Origin: Phycisphaeraceae bacterium
GTDB lineage: Bacteria > Planctomycetota > Phycisphaerae > Phycisphaerales > Phycisphaeraceae
DNA length: 33,393 nt
Reading direction: 5' to 3'
NCBI GenBank assembly: GCA_029260635.1
Contig: JAJDCW010000192.1
Coordinates: 1 to 33,393 of the forward strand
Shown here one piece after another: positions 22,245-30,627 of this stretch. Position numbers and translations under genes: made by a program. The notes beneath the pieces are model-generated. The model was not told where the DNA came from and ran no database searches. It worked only from the letters and a program-made list of their open reading frames with translations. The stretch's first letter is position 1. Each line of letters opens with the position of its first letter.

Positions 22245-23381
22245 ATGGGATGGATGTTGTTTCTGGCCGGCCTGGCGGCTCTTGTGCTCGCCTTCGCCAA
22301 CGGTTCGAATGACAACGCCAAGGGTGTTGCGACCCTGATCGGCAGCCGATTGGTCCCCCTGAATAAAGCCATCATGTTCGCCGCGGTCATGACGTTTATC
22401 GGTTCCGTCGCCGCGATCTTCCTGGCCGGCGAACTCGCCAGCCGGTTTGGTGGCAAGGGCATCGTTGATGCCGCGCTTGTCGCCAACACGTCCTTCCCCA
22501 TCAGTGTCGGCATCGGCGCATCCCTGACCGTCTTGCTCGCAACCGTCATCGGTATGCCCATATCAACAACCCACGCGATTGTCGGCTCGATTGTCGGCAT
22601 CGGCATATCCTCAAGCGCGCTGGACTGGTCCGCCGCCGCCAGCAAGTTCTTTATCCCGCTGCTGATTTCCCCGCTGATCGCGGTGAGTCTGGCGGCGGTC
22701 GCGTACCTGTTCTTCCGCACTTCTCGGAGACACTTGGGCGTCACCCGCCAGACATGCCTCTGCGTCGGCAAAGACTATCAACCCGTCATCATTGGAGCCG
22801 ATGGCGCAATGACCATGCGGTCCACCGGGGTTACGCTCAAGGCCGATCAGGCCGACGCCTGCCAGCAACGCTACACCGGCAGGTTCGTCGGCGTTGATGC
22901 ACAACGCACGCTCGATGTGGCACACGTCCTGAGCGCCGGTGCGTTGAGCTTTGGCCGTGGCTTGAACGATACGCCCAAGATCGCCGCGGTGATGATTGCC
23001 GCAGGCGTATTCGGCGGCTCCGGTTTGTCGGGCAGCCTCGGCTCCTCGGGCGCACTGTTTCTAACGGGTATTGGCATCGCGCTCGGCGGCGTCCTCGCCG
23101 TCAAGCGTGTCGCCCGCACGATGAGCTACGGCATCACCGAGATGAATGACGGCCAGGCCTTCACCGCAAACTTCATCACCGCGGGCCTGGTCATCTTCGC
23201 CTCGCGATTGGGCCTGCCGGTCAGCACGACTCACGTCAGTTGCGGCAGCCTCTTCGGTATCGGGCTGGTCAATCGCAAGGCCCACGGGGGCATGATCGGA
23301 AAGGTCCTGCTCGCCTGGGTCACGACGTTGCCCGTGGCAGCGGTCCTCGCCGGAATCACCTGGTGGTTACTGGGCGGGTAG
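22245..23381 (+). CDS. Inorganic phosphate transporter (PiT/PHO4 family)
   Basis: A 378-residue inner-membrane permease of the PF01384 family, which takes up phosphate with protons or sodium and can admit arsenate. The first signature is ANGSNDNAKGVATLIGS near 19-35, with GMPISTTHAIVGSIVG near 105-120. The second, inverted half has GRGLNDTPKIAAVM and GLPVSTTHVSCGSLFGIG. A hydrophilic loop between the halves holds TCLCVGKDYQPVIIG, whose two close cysteines are unusual but not informative. About ten helices fit the family. An ArsM-type gene follows after 82 bases on the same strand. The start is the only suitable ATG; AGGGA lies about ten bases upstream. Confidence 0.93.
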   Translation: MGWMLFLAGLAALVLAFANGSNDNAKGVATLIGSRLVPLNKAIMFAAVMTFIGSVAAIFLAGELASRFGGKGIVDAALVANTSFPISVGIGASLTVLLATVIGMPISTTHAIVGSIVGIGISSSALDWSAAASKFFIPLLISPLIAVSLAAVAYLFFRTSRRHLGVTRQTCLCVGKDYQPVIIGADGAMTMRSTGVTLKADQADACQQRYTGRFVGVDAQRTLDVAHVLSAGALSFGRGLNDTPKIAAVMIAAGVFGGSGLSGSLGSSGALFLTGIGIALGGVLAVKRVARTMSYGITEMNDGQAFTANFITAGLVIFASRLGLPVSTTHVSCGSLFGIGLVNRKAHGGMIGKVLLAWVTTLPVAAVLAGITWWLLGG

Positions 23382-23406
23382 CCAAAGCCCGGCTATGATT
23401 GGGTTC

Positions 23407-23449
23407 TGGCTTAGAAAGCCATCAATTTTGTATGACGACACACCGTCGT
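23407..23449. promoter_or_regulatory. Two small hairpins between the phosphate transporter and arsM-like genes
   Basis: TGGCTT-AGA-AAGCCA (23407-23421) and ACGAC-ACACC-GTCGT (23435-23449) lie in the 82-base spacer just before the Shine-Dalgarno of the methyltransferase gene. The first is followed by ATTTTG and could be a weak terminator; either could be an operator. They do not match the classical ArsR box. Confidence 0.35.
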
Positions 23450-23463
23450 AAGGACTTGGCAAC

Positions 23464-24690
23464 ATGAGTGATACCTATACCGAAAATGAGAATCAGCAAG
23501 CGACCGCCGCCGTCACGGCTCGGGTCGGCTTTAACGTGGAAGAGGTCGTTAAGGACCGGTACGGGGCCGGCGCGAACCAGCGCGAAGCCGCCCTCTGCTG
23601 CCCAACCTCCTACGACGCCTCGTTCCTGAAAATCCTCCCTCAAGAAATCCTCGAACGCGACTACGGCTGCGGCGACCCATCCGAACACGTCGGCGAGGGT
23701 GAGACCGTCCTGGACCTGGGCTCCGGCGGCGGGAAGATCTGCTACATCCTCTCGCAGAAAGTCGGCGCTGGTGGCCAAGTGATCGGCGTTGATGTCAACG
23801 ACGAGATGCTTGCGCTCGCCCGCAAGTATCAGTCCGAGATGGCGGACAAGATCGGCCACGGCAACGTCCAGTTCTTCATGGGCAAGATCCAGGACCTGAC
23901 CCTGAGCCTTGATAAGGCCGAGGCCTGGCTTAAGCAATCACCTGTCACGGAGACGACCACCCTCAACGCCTTCCAGGCCGAGTGCGAACGTCTCCGGCGA
24001 GATGAGCCGATGATCCCAGACAACTCGGTCGATGTGGTGGTATCCAATTGTGTATTGAATCTGGTCGCGCCCGCCGAGAAGCGCAGGCTTTTCGCGGAGA
24101 TCTTCCGTGTTCTTAAGCGCGGCGGCAGGGCGGTGATCTCTGACATCGTCTGCGACGAGCCGCCGACGCAGACGATCATTGACGACCCGGACATGTGGAG
24201 CGGCTGTATCTCCGGCGCGTTCGGTGAGGCCGAGTTCCCGCACATGTTTGAGGACGCCGGGTTCCACGGCATCGAGTTGCTCAAAAGAGAAGAAACACCC
24301 TGGCAGACGATCGACGGCGTCGAGTTCCGCTCCGTCACGATCCGCGCCTATAAGGGCAAGCAGGGGCCCTGCCTTGATCGCAATCAGGCGGTCGTGTACC
24401 TGGGGCCGTGGAAGCAGGTCCAGGACGACGATGGACACACCTATTTCCGTGGGCAACGCATGGCGGTCTGCGACAAGACCTTCAAGCTCCTGACCGACCC
24501 GAACGGCCCGTACGCCGGACAGTTCGCGGGGATCGAACCTATTAAAGAAGTCCCGCTGGATCAGGCCACGGACTACGACTGCCGACAGAACGCCATCCGC
24601 GATCCCAAGACCACCAAGGGCCGGGACTACCACGTGAATACCCCGATCGACAACGGCGGCGATTGCTGCTCTACTCAGGGCTGTTGCTGA
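23464..24690 (+). CDS. arsM: ArsM-like arsenite S-adenosylmethionine methyltransferase with Cys-rich tail
   Basis: A 408-residue cytoplasmic methyltransferase. The SAM fold begins at [21 protein letters not shown] (81-101). The cysteine pattern matches ArsM: YGCGDP (Cys69), [10 protein letters not shown] (Cys196) and WSGCISGAF (Cys248), the residues that bind As(III) in characterised enzymes. Extra cysteines are Cys45-Cys46 and Cys230. An insert of about 30 residues (146-180) interrupts the core. After the core comes an extended domain ([20 protein letters not shown], then [13 protein letters not shown]) and a terminal DCCSTQGCC. This longer form resembles the ArsM of arsenosugar-type loci, but the usual radical-SAM partner ArsS is not next to it. 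AAGGA lies upstream of the ATG; the next gene begins one base after the stop. Confidence 0.85.
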   Translation: MSDTYTENENQQATAAVTARVGFNVEEVVKDRYGAGANQREAALCCPTSYDASFLKILPQEILERDYGCGDPSEHVGEGETVLDLGSGGGKICYILSQKVGAGGQVIGVDVNDEMLALARKYQSEMADKIGHGNVQFFMGKIQDLTLSLDKAEAWLKQSPVTETTTLNAFQAECERLRRDEPMIPDNSVDVVVSNCVLNLVAPAEKRRLFAEIFRVLKRGGRAVISDIVCDEPPTQTIIDDPDMWSGCISGAFGEAEFPHMFEDAGFHGIELLKREETPWQTIDGVEFRSVTIRAYKGKQGPCLDRNQAVVYLGPWKQVQDDDGHTYFRGQRMAVCDKTFKLLTDPNGPYAGQFAGIEPIKEVPLDQATDYDCRQNAIRDPKTTKGRDYHVNTPIDNGGDCCSTQGCC

Positions 24691-24691
24691 G

Positions 24692-27157
24692 ATGCGCACC
24701 CGCTTACAACTCGGCGTCCTGACGTTGCTGTTCCTGACGGCCGGATGGTTCACCATGAATAGCAAAGCCGCCAACGACAACCATCCCCACGCAGAAAAAC
24801 TCAAGAACGAAGACGGCTCCTGGCGTTTTTCCAACCACCTGGTGGACGAGACCAGCCCGTACCTGTTGCAGCATGCGCACAACCCGGTGGACTGGCATCC
24901 CTGGGGGCAGGCCGCATTCGACGAGGCCCGCGAACGCGACGTCCCGATCTTTCTTAGTGTCGGCTACTCGACCTGTTACTGGTGCCACGTCATGGAGCGG
25001 CAGGTCTTCGAGGATCCGGACATCGCCGCAAAGATGAACGAGTTGTTTGTCTGCGTCAAGGTCGATCGTGAGGAACGCCCAGATGTCGACGACATCTACA
25101 TGATGGCGACGCAACTGATGACCGGCTCGGGTGGCTGGCCGATGAGTGTCTTTCTCACGCCCCCCGGTGCGGCGGGTGAAGACGATCCCGGCCTCAAACC
25201 TTTTTGGGCGGGGACGTACATCCCGCCGACGCCTCAGCACGGCCGGCCAAGCTTCCCGATGGTCCTGGACGGCCTGTCCGGGGCTTGGCATGAGCAGCGC
25301 GATGACATCATCGAGCAGGGCAACAAGCTCGCCGACGCGGTGAGTCTGGCGCTGGTTAAACAGGGCGAGCCCGGCCCGGTCGATGCCTCGATGATACAGG
25401 CCGCCACCGATCAGCTCCTGAACATGTACGACCGCGGGCACGGCGGATTCGGCAATGCGCCCAAGTTCCCTCAACCCGCCTATCTCGATTTTCTCCTGGC
25501 CGTCTACGAGAACAACCCGGCCGACGCGCTCTGGCAGGTCATCGGGCACACCCTCGAGAAGATGGCTCGCGGCGGGATGTACGATCAGGTCGGCGGGGGG
25601 TTCCACCGCTATTCGACCGATGAACGCTGGCTGGTCCCGCACTTCGAGAAGATGCTTTACGACAACGCCCAGCTCGTCGAACTCTACGCGCGGGCCCTTG
25701 AGAAGAAACCCACCGACGCCAGCGCCGCCCTATACGAACGGGTCATCCGCGAAAGTTGTGACTACGTCCTACGCGAGATGACCGACCCGACCGGTGCGTT
25801 CTGGTCGGCCCAGGACGCCGAGGTCAATGCGCGTGAGGGCGAGAATTACGTCTGGACCGAGTCGCAGGTCCGTGACGCGATCGAAGACACCGTTCTGGCT
25901 GATCTTGCGATCAAGATGTACGGCCTGAATCACGGACCAAACTTCCAGGACCCACACGACCCGGCATCGAGTCCGGTCAATGTGTTGTACCTGCCCGTGC
26001 CGTTAGCGGACCTGAATGCCAAGTCAGGCGGCAAGATGTCGGCCATGCTCGATAAACGCCGAGAGATTAATACCGCGCTTAAAGCCGTGCGCGATCAACG
26101 TGACCAGCCAGGCACGGATGACAAGTCGCTGTTGAGTTGGAACGGCATGATGATCGCCGCGCTGGCGGATGCGGGTCGTGTGCTGGATGAGCCTAAGTAC
26201 ACCGACGCCGCGGCCCTCGCCGCCGACGCGGTCCTCGCTCACATGACCAGTGACAACGGCGGGCTCTTCCGCACCATGCGCCAGGGCGAGGCCAAGATCC
26301 CCGCCTTCCTGGAAGACTACGCCTGGTTCACCCATGGCCTGCTTGCCCTGCATCACGCCCAACCCGATCAGACCAAGTGGCTGGAACTCGCCAAGCACTA
26401 CACCCGCGCCGCACAGGAACGTTTCGGCGCCGACACCGGCGGATACTACGACACCCTCGCCGACCAGCGAGACCTTTTTGTGCGTGTCCGTGGGGTGCAT
26501 GACGGCGCCATCCCCAGCGCCAACGGTCGGATGATTCACAACCAGTTGTCGCTATACGAATTGACGGATGATGCGCATTGGCTCGACCGCGCGGAAAAAG
26601 ATCTGCGAAGTTTCGCAGACCCGTTGGCAAGAAGTGGGGCGGGCATGGTCCAGATGCAGGCCGCGCTGCTGCGTGCCCTGGAACTCGACCCCGCGCGCTT
26701 CGGGGATTCGGCTCAGGTGGCTATGGCTACGCAAGCGTCTGAAGCACTAGCCGACCAGCCCGTTACGGTCAACGTTGAACCGGCGGCGCCTGTATTCAAG
26801 GATGGCGTAGCTGAAATCACCGTGACCCTCGACATCCACCCCGACTTCCACATCAACTCCCACGAGCCCAGTCAGGAATTCCTGATACCTACGACCCTGA
26901 CGCTCGCCAATGCCGACGGCTACGAGTTGGACGTGAAGTATGCTGAACCCGTGTTGGAAAGCTACGACTACGCCGACGAACCCCTCTCGGTGTTCCATGG
27001 CCGAGTGCGGTTTCATGTCACGCTCCGTCAGGCGCCGGGTACAATCGGCACGTTACCGGCTGATACCGTCTTGTTGCTGAACTACCAGGCCTGCACGACC
27101 TCGGCCTGCCTCCAGCCCGCGACCGAACGCATCCCGTTGACTGCGGCTGGCGACTAA
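24692..27157 (+). CDS. Secreted DUF255 thioredoxin-fold protein fused to a DsbD-alpha-like domain
   Basis: An 821-residue protein with an N-terminal signal peptide (about 1-27), so probably periplasmic. Residues about 45-205 are the DUF255/YyaL thioredoxin-like domain ([24 protein letters not shown]). The redox motif CYWC is at 95-98, and the family's [13 protein letters not shown] segment follows. An (alpha/alpha)6-barrel-like region follows, including [47 protein letters not shown] and [16 protein letters not shown]. Residues about 690-815 resemble the DsbD N-terminal domain and end in [12 protein letters not shown] with Cys801 and Cys806. The first two parts alone match the usual family; the added DsbD-like domain suggests thiol exchange in the periplasm. 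It is spaced one base from arsM, so the two are an operon. Confidence 0.85.
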   Translation: MRTRLQLGVLTLLFLTAGWFTMNSKAANDNHPHAEKLKNEDGSWRFSNHLVDETSPYLLQHAHNPVDWHPWGQAAFDEARERDVPIFLSVGYSTCYWCHVMERQVFEDPDIAAKMNELFVCVKVDREERPDVDDIYMMATQLMTGSGGWPMSVFLTPPGAAGEDDPGLKPFWAGTYIPPTPQHGRPSFPMVLDGLSGAWHEQRDDIIEQGNKLADAVSLALVKQGEPGPVDASMIQAATDQLLNMYDRGHGGFGNAPKFPQPAYLDFLLAVYENNPADALWQVIGHTLEKMARGGMYDQVGGGFHRYSTDERWLVPHFEKMLYDNAQLVELYARALEKKPTDASAALYERVIRESCDYVLREMTDPTGAFWSAQDAEVNAREGENYVWTESQVRDAIEDTVLADLAIKMYGLNHGPNFQDPHDPASSPVNVLYLPVPLADLNAKSGGKMSAMLDKRREINTALKAVRDQRDQPGTDDKSLLSWNGMMIAALADAGRVLDEPKYTDAAALAADAVLAHMTSDNGGLFRTMRQGEAKIPAFLEDYAWFTHGLLALHHAQPDQTKWLELAKHYTRAAQERFGADTGGYYDTLADQRDLFVRVRGVHDGAIPSANGRMIHNQLSLYELTDDAHWLDRAEKDLRSFADPLARSGAGMVQMQAALLRALELDPARFGDSAQVAMATQASEALADQPVTVNVEPAAPVFKDGVAEITVTLDIHPDFHINSHEPSQEFLIPTTLTLANADGYELDVKYAEPVLESYDYADEPLSVFHGRVRFHVTLRQAPGTIGTLPADTVLLLNYQACTTSACLQPATERIPLTAAGD

Positions 27158-27176
27158 CAAGCCCCGTCAATATCGT

Positions 27177-27182
27177 TATCAT
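27177..27182 (+). promoter_or_regulatory. -10-like hexamer of tatD (TATCAT, spacing 6)
   Basis: TATCAT-CCCCGG-ATG. The hexamer lies in the 31-base gap after the DUF255 gene, so tatD probably has its own leaderless transcript as well as any read-through. Confidence 0.55.
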
Positions 27183-27188
27183 CCCCGG

Positions 27189-27965
27189 ATGATCGACACG
27201 CATTGCCACCTGACCTACGACGGCCTGCACGAGCGAGCTGAGCAAGTTATCAAGGACGCCGGTGCCGCCGGGGTTGACCGGATGATCACGGTCGGGACCT
27301 CGCCCGCCGACGCCCGCAAGTCCATCGCTCTCGCGCAACGCTTCAACAACGTCTACGCCACTGCGGGCCTGCACCCACATTACGCCGGCGATTGGCCAAA
27401 CCTCACGACGCTTACCGAGGCCCTGCGTGACCTGTTGGCTCAGCCCAAGGTCGTCGCGATTGGCGAGATGGGGCTTGACAAGCACTACCCCGACCCCTCA
27501 ATGGAGATGCAGAGGGCGGCTTTTGCGGCCCAGCTCGAGTTAGCCAAAGAGCTGGCCGCTTTGCCCATCATCATCCACAACCGTGAAGCCACCGACGACA
27601 CGCTGGCCATGATCGCCGACTCGGGCATTCCCGGTGAGCGTTTCGTCTTCCACTGCTTCACCGGCACGACCGACGAGATCGAGAAGATCCTCGCGATCGG
27701 TGCGATGGTCAGCTTCACCGGGATCGTCACGTTCAAGAGCGCGGCGGGGGTCGCCGAGGCCAGCGATCGGGTCCCGCTGGATCGGTTGATGATCGAGACC
27801 GATAGCCCATACCTCGCGCCGGAGCCGCACCGCAAGGTCCGTCCCAACGAACCGAAGTACGTGGTCCACGTCGCCGAGTTCCTGGCGAAGCGGCGGGGGA
27901 TGTCCGTAGCGGATTTCACCGCCGCAGTAGATGGCAACGCGGAGCAGCTCTTCCAGCTAACGTAG
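27189..27965 (+). CDS. tatD: TatD-family metal-dependent hydrolase / DNase
   Basis: A 258-residue TIM-barrel hydrolase. Metal ligands are visible: His5 and His7 in DTHCH, Glu93 in IGEMGLD, His130 in IIIHNREA, His155 in FVFHCFTG and Asp205 in MIETDSPYLAPEPHR. Length and motifs match TatD/YcfH, which have 3'-5' exonuclease activity on DNA and RNA; the physiological role varies. The gene has no Shine-Dalgarno and carries the TATCAT element. It converges with the PilZ gene on a shared terminator. Confidence 0.92.
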   Translation: MIDTHCHLTYDGLHERAEQVIKDAGAAGVDRMITVGTSPADARKSIALAQRFNNVYATAGLHPHYAGDWPNLTTLTEALRDLLAQPKVVAIGEMGLDKHYPDPSMEMQRAAFAAQLELAKELAALPIIIHNREATDDTLAMIADSGIPGERFVFHCFTGTTDEIEKILAIGAMVSFTGIVTFKSAAGVAEASDRVPLDRLMIETDSPYLAPEPHRKVRPNEPKYVVHVAEFLAKRRGMSVADFTAAVDGNAEQLFQLT

Positions 27966-27983
27966 ATGTCGATACCTATAGAA

Positions 27984-28009
27984 AAACCCCGCCCAAGCTG
28001 ACGGGGTTT
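27984..28009. terminator. Bidirectional terminator between tatD and the PilZ gene
   Basis: AAACCCCG (27984-27991) and CGGGGTTT (28002-28009) form an 8-bp stem. On the minus strand it is followed by further T residues (GGGGTTTTTC); on the plus strand by TTTCTTCC. It serves both convergent genes. Confidence 0.85.
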
Positions 28010-28037
28010 CTTCCAAGTGTAAGTGCGGGGAGGGCCT

Positions 28038-28418
28038 TTAGGCCGCTTTCAACCCGCTGTGATTCAGGTAGATGTTCAGGCGTTGGCGGTCGATGTCGTG
28101 GTTGAATTTGGTGAAGGTCATGCCCATGCGTGTCGGGCCGACCTCTTCATCGTCGTGCATCCGGACGATCCGGCCGGCGGCGTGGAAAGTCACCTGATGG
28201 TGGCCCGGCAGCATCCCGCGGACCTCGACCTCGGTCCCGGCGGGCAGGGGGGTGTCCAGCTCGAAACGCATCCCGGTCTCGCTGATGTCGTAGATGTGCC
28301 CGGTCCAGCGGTACCGTTGATCGCCGACGTGTCTGACCCGCAGAAGGGTGTACATCGCTGGGAGCCGTAGGCGTTGGGTGCGTCGGGCTTCAGCGCTGTG
28401 GTCTGCGGATTCGTGCAT
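28038..28418 (-). CDS. PilZ-domain protein (probable c-di-GMP receptor)
   Basis: A 126-residue single-domain PilZ protein. The c-di-GMP-binding RxxxR is seen in RRTQR (12-16), and the second motif is DISETG (44-49), matching D/N-x-S-x-x-G. The remaining beta-barrel pattern (MRFELDTPLPAGTEVEVRGMLPG, then HAAGRIVRMHDD, then RMGMTFTKF) is typical. Such proteins act as cytoplasmic c-di-GMP effectors, often on motility or polysaccharide. It lies next to a CapD-like surface-sugar gene, transcribed divergently. AGGGAG lies about seven bases before the ATG at 28418. Confidence 0.85.
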   Translation of the reverse strand: MHESADHSAEARRTQRLRLPAMYTLLRVRHVGDQRYRWTGHIYDISETGMRFELDTPLPAGTEVEVRGMLPGHHQVTFHAAGRIVRMHDDEEVGPTRMGMTFTKFNHDIDRQRLNIYLNHSGLKAA

Positions 28419-28561
28419 CGGGAACTCCCTGGCGAATTGGTTTACTTATGTATGGGTCACATCGGCTGGTAGGGGAACACTGTTTAGGTGTATCAGGGGG
28501 TTACGGCCGGTTATTTGTGATTGCTGTAGCGCCGGGCTCAGGCTGGCCGATAACAAGGTGT

Positions 28562-30226
28562 ATGCCGCGAGTCAGACCCGAGAAGCCCGTTTCGATCGAC
28601 CTGCAACACTTGGCCCCCGGTACCTCCCCCGGTACCTCCCCCGGTACCTCCCCTGGATCAACCCCCGGTAAGGCCTCGCCTGCCGAGTCGTCCGCCACCT
28701 CGCACGCCCACCCCTTGGAGGGCAGCCGGGTCCTGCTCCTGGGGACCGACCGCGGCACCGCTCAGCTTTATCACGCCCTGGGTGCCTTGAACCCCGCTCC
28801 CAGTATCGTTGGCCGCATCCTTATGGATCACGCGACCCACGGCATCGAATCGGATTGCGAGGTCCTCGGCGGCATCGACCTGCTCACCGAGACCTGCCAC
28901 CGCACGCAGGCGAACCTGATCCTGCTGAGTATGCCCGTTTCCATGCCCCGCCGTACTACGATCGCCACCGACCTGCTCACCCAGTCCGGCGTCGCCTGGC
29001 GGGCCATCCCCACCCTCGAAGACCAGCTCGCCCCCCCCGGATTTCAACCGGGTGCAGCGGGGGATTCAACCAATTCCGCGACCGGCAAACCGGCATCGCC
29101 AACGATCGGCGACCACGGGCTGCACATCGACCTGGCACAACTCATCGACCGCCAGCCTCGCCCGCTCGATGAGAAACCCATCCAAGACTGCCTCGCGGGC
29201 AAGGTCGTGCTGATCACCGGAGCCGGCGGATCGATCGGGTCGGAGCTTGCTCAGATCGTCTGCCGGTTCAACCCCGCGAAGCTTGTGCTCGTCGAGCGTG
29301 CCGAGAACTCGCTATTTCAGATCGACCGCGAGATCGCCCGGGCCTTCCCCGATCAGGAACGCTGTGCCGAACTGCACGACGTCACCCACGCCCCGCGCAC
29401 GCTCGACCTGGTCGATCGTCATCAGCCGCACGTCATCTTCCACGCCGCGGCCCACAAGCACGTCCCCATGATGGAGGACCACCCGGCGGCCGCCATCGAG
29501 AACAACTTCTACGGCACACGCTCCATCGCAGACGCCGCCCACACCTGTGGCGTGCAACGCTTCGTGATGATTTCCACCGACAAGGCGGTCAACCCCTCGT
29601 CCGTGATGGGCGCAAGCAAACGTCTGGCCGAGCTCTACATCCAACACGAGAACAGGCTCAGCCCGACGATCTACTCGATGGTCCGGTTCGGCAACGTGCT
29701 CGGCTCGGCGTGCAGCGTCCTACCCATCTGGAGCAAGCAGATCGCGCAGGGTGGCCCCGTCACCGTGACCCACCCGGACATGACCCGGTACTTCATGACC
29801 ATCCCCGAGGCCGCATCGCTGGTCCTGCAGGCCGGCGCGTACGCCAGGGGCGGCGAGGTCTTCCTTTTAGATATGGGCGACCCCGTCAACGTACTGCAAC
29901 TCGCCGAGCGCTTCATCCAGCAGCACGGCCTGACCCCGGATGAAGACATCCAGGTCGCCATCACAGGCGTCCGCCCCGGCGAAAAAATGTTCGAGGTCCT
30001 GGCCTACGAGGGCGAAGACATGACCCCGACCCCGCACCCCTCGGTCCGCATCTGGGAATCCACCCCCCCCGAGAGCGCCCGCCTCCAGCAGATCGCCCTC
30101 ACCTTCGACCGCCTCCGCGAAAAGAACGCCGGCCACGAACACGCCTGGCGCGGCATCACCAAGGACGCCATCCAGAACGCCCTGCGCAACGCCCTGCCGG
30201 AGATGGTCGAATCCGCGGCGGGGTAG
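28562..30226 (+). CDS. CapD/FlaA1-family nucleotide-sugar dehydratase-epimerase without N-terminal membrane helices
   Basis: A 554-residue SDR-type enzyme (PF02719 family) that would act on UDP-sugars, for example 4,6-dehydration of UDP-GlcNAc. The Rossmann motif is GAGGSIGSE at 220-228. The catalytic region STDKAVNPSSVMGASKR (338-354) has Met in place of the usual Tyr (S-M-K triad), as in CapD/FlaA1. GVRPGEKMFEVL in the C-terminal part is also typical. Residues 50-160 resemble the CoA-binding-like cytosolic domain that precedes the SDR in long CapD proteins, but the four transmembrane helices are missing. The start is uncertain: the ATG at 28562 is used, and an open frame extends upstream to 28448. 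Residues 19-39 are a repeat-encoded (PGTS)n stretch. Confidence 0.82.
   Translation: MPRVRPEKPVSIDLQHLAPGTSPGTSPGTSPGSTPGKASPAESSATSHAHPLEGSRVLLLGTDRGTAQLYHALGALNPAPSIVGRILMDHATHGIESDCEVLGGIDLLTETCHRTQANLILLSMPVSMPRRTTIATDLLTQSGVAWRAIPTLEDQLAPPGFQPGAAGDSTNSATGKPASPTIGDHGLHIDLAQLIDRQPRPLDEKPIQDCLAGKVVLITGAGGSIGSELAQIVCRFNPAKLVLVERAENSLFQIDREIARAFPDQERCAELHDVTHAPRTLDLVDRHQPHVIFHAAAHKHVPMMEDHPAAAIENNFYGTRSIADAAHTCGVQRFVMISTDKAVNPSSVMGASKRLAELYIQHENRLSPTIYSMVRFGNVLGSACSVLPIWSKQIAQGGPVTVTHPDMTRYFMTIPEAASLVLQAGAYARGGEVFLLDMGDPVNVLQLAERFIQQHGLTPDEDIQVAITGVRPGEKMFEVLAYEGEDMTPTPHPSVRIWESTPPESARLQQIALTFDRLREKNAGHEHAWRGITKDAIQNALRNALPEMVESAAG
28614..28673 (+). repeat. 12-base tandem repeat in the CapD-like gene
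   Basis: Five contiguous 12-base units: CCCCCGGTACCT three times, then CCCCTGGATCAA and CCCCCGGTAAGG. They encode PGTSPGTSPGTSPGSTPG near the N-terminus. The family matches the tandem repeat at 13021-13068. Confidence 0.85.
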
Positions 30227-30269
30227 AGACTGTGCAATAGCTGTCCGCGTTGACATACCAACAGGTATA

Positions 30270-30284
30270 GAGAAAATTTTTCTC
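30270..30284. promoter_or_regulatory. AT-rich inverted repeat directly before the zinc-ribbon gene
   Basis: GAGAAAA and TTTTCTC form a near-perfect palindrome one base before the ATG at 30286. TTGACA is present at 30250-30255 but no well-spaced -10 box follows. It could be an operator or a structure over the start codon. Confidence 0.4.
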
Positions 30285-30285
30285 A

Positions 30286-30624
30286 ATGGGATATCGACTG
30301 AAAGTATTTGCTCTTTGCACCGGCACTGTGTGCGGAGGCATAGTGGCAGCTTTCTTTGCTTTCGTGATTACCACTTTGATTGGGGTTGTCGTCGTAGATG
30401 CTCTTGGCCTTTATAGCTCCATAAAGATGGTGGCTGTGATAATTGCGGCGTTAGTTGCTGGATTTGTCATGGCTGTTCATATCGTGATTGCTTACCGTCT
30501 ATGGACTGGTCCGAATGCCACTTTGAAATCTGGTTTCTGTATAAGTTGTGGGTATGATCTTCGTGGTAATCCATCAGCGAATAAATGTCCGGAGTGTGGG
30601 AAAATCCAGTACATTCCTAAGTAA
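30286..30624 (+). CDS. Two-helix membrane protein with C-terminal zinc ribbon (CGYDLRG type)
   Basis: A 112-residue protein with two transmembrane helices (about 10-36 and 46-70) and a C-terminal zinc ribbon. Cys85, Cys88, Cys101 and Cys104 sit in CISCGYDLRG and CPECG. The CGYDLRG ribbon is a recurrent tail of uncharacterised planctomycete membrane proteins; its function is unknown. Base composition is clearly less GC-rich than the neighbours (many A/T third positions), which suggests a different origin or relaxed selection. It is followed immediately by a pair of inverted palindromic repeats and then rph. Confidence 0.65.
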   Translation: MGYRLKVFALCTGTVCGGIVAAFFAFVITTLIGVVVVDALGLYSSIKMVAVIIAALVAGFVMAVHIVIAYRLWTGPNATLKSGFCISCGYDLRGNPSANKCPECGKIQYIPK

Positions 30625-30627
30625 TCT

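Noticed and set aside
23938-24882. Minus-strand open frame of 314 codons over arsM and the start of the DUF255 gene
   Set aside because: It is antisense to two well-supported genes and has no recognisable motif or ribosome binding site.
28448-28561. Longer start for the CapD-like protein
   Set aside because: The added 38 residues do not form the membrane helices of full-length CapD and show no similarity; the ATG at 28562 is kept, though with modest confidence.
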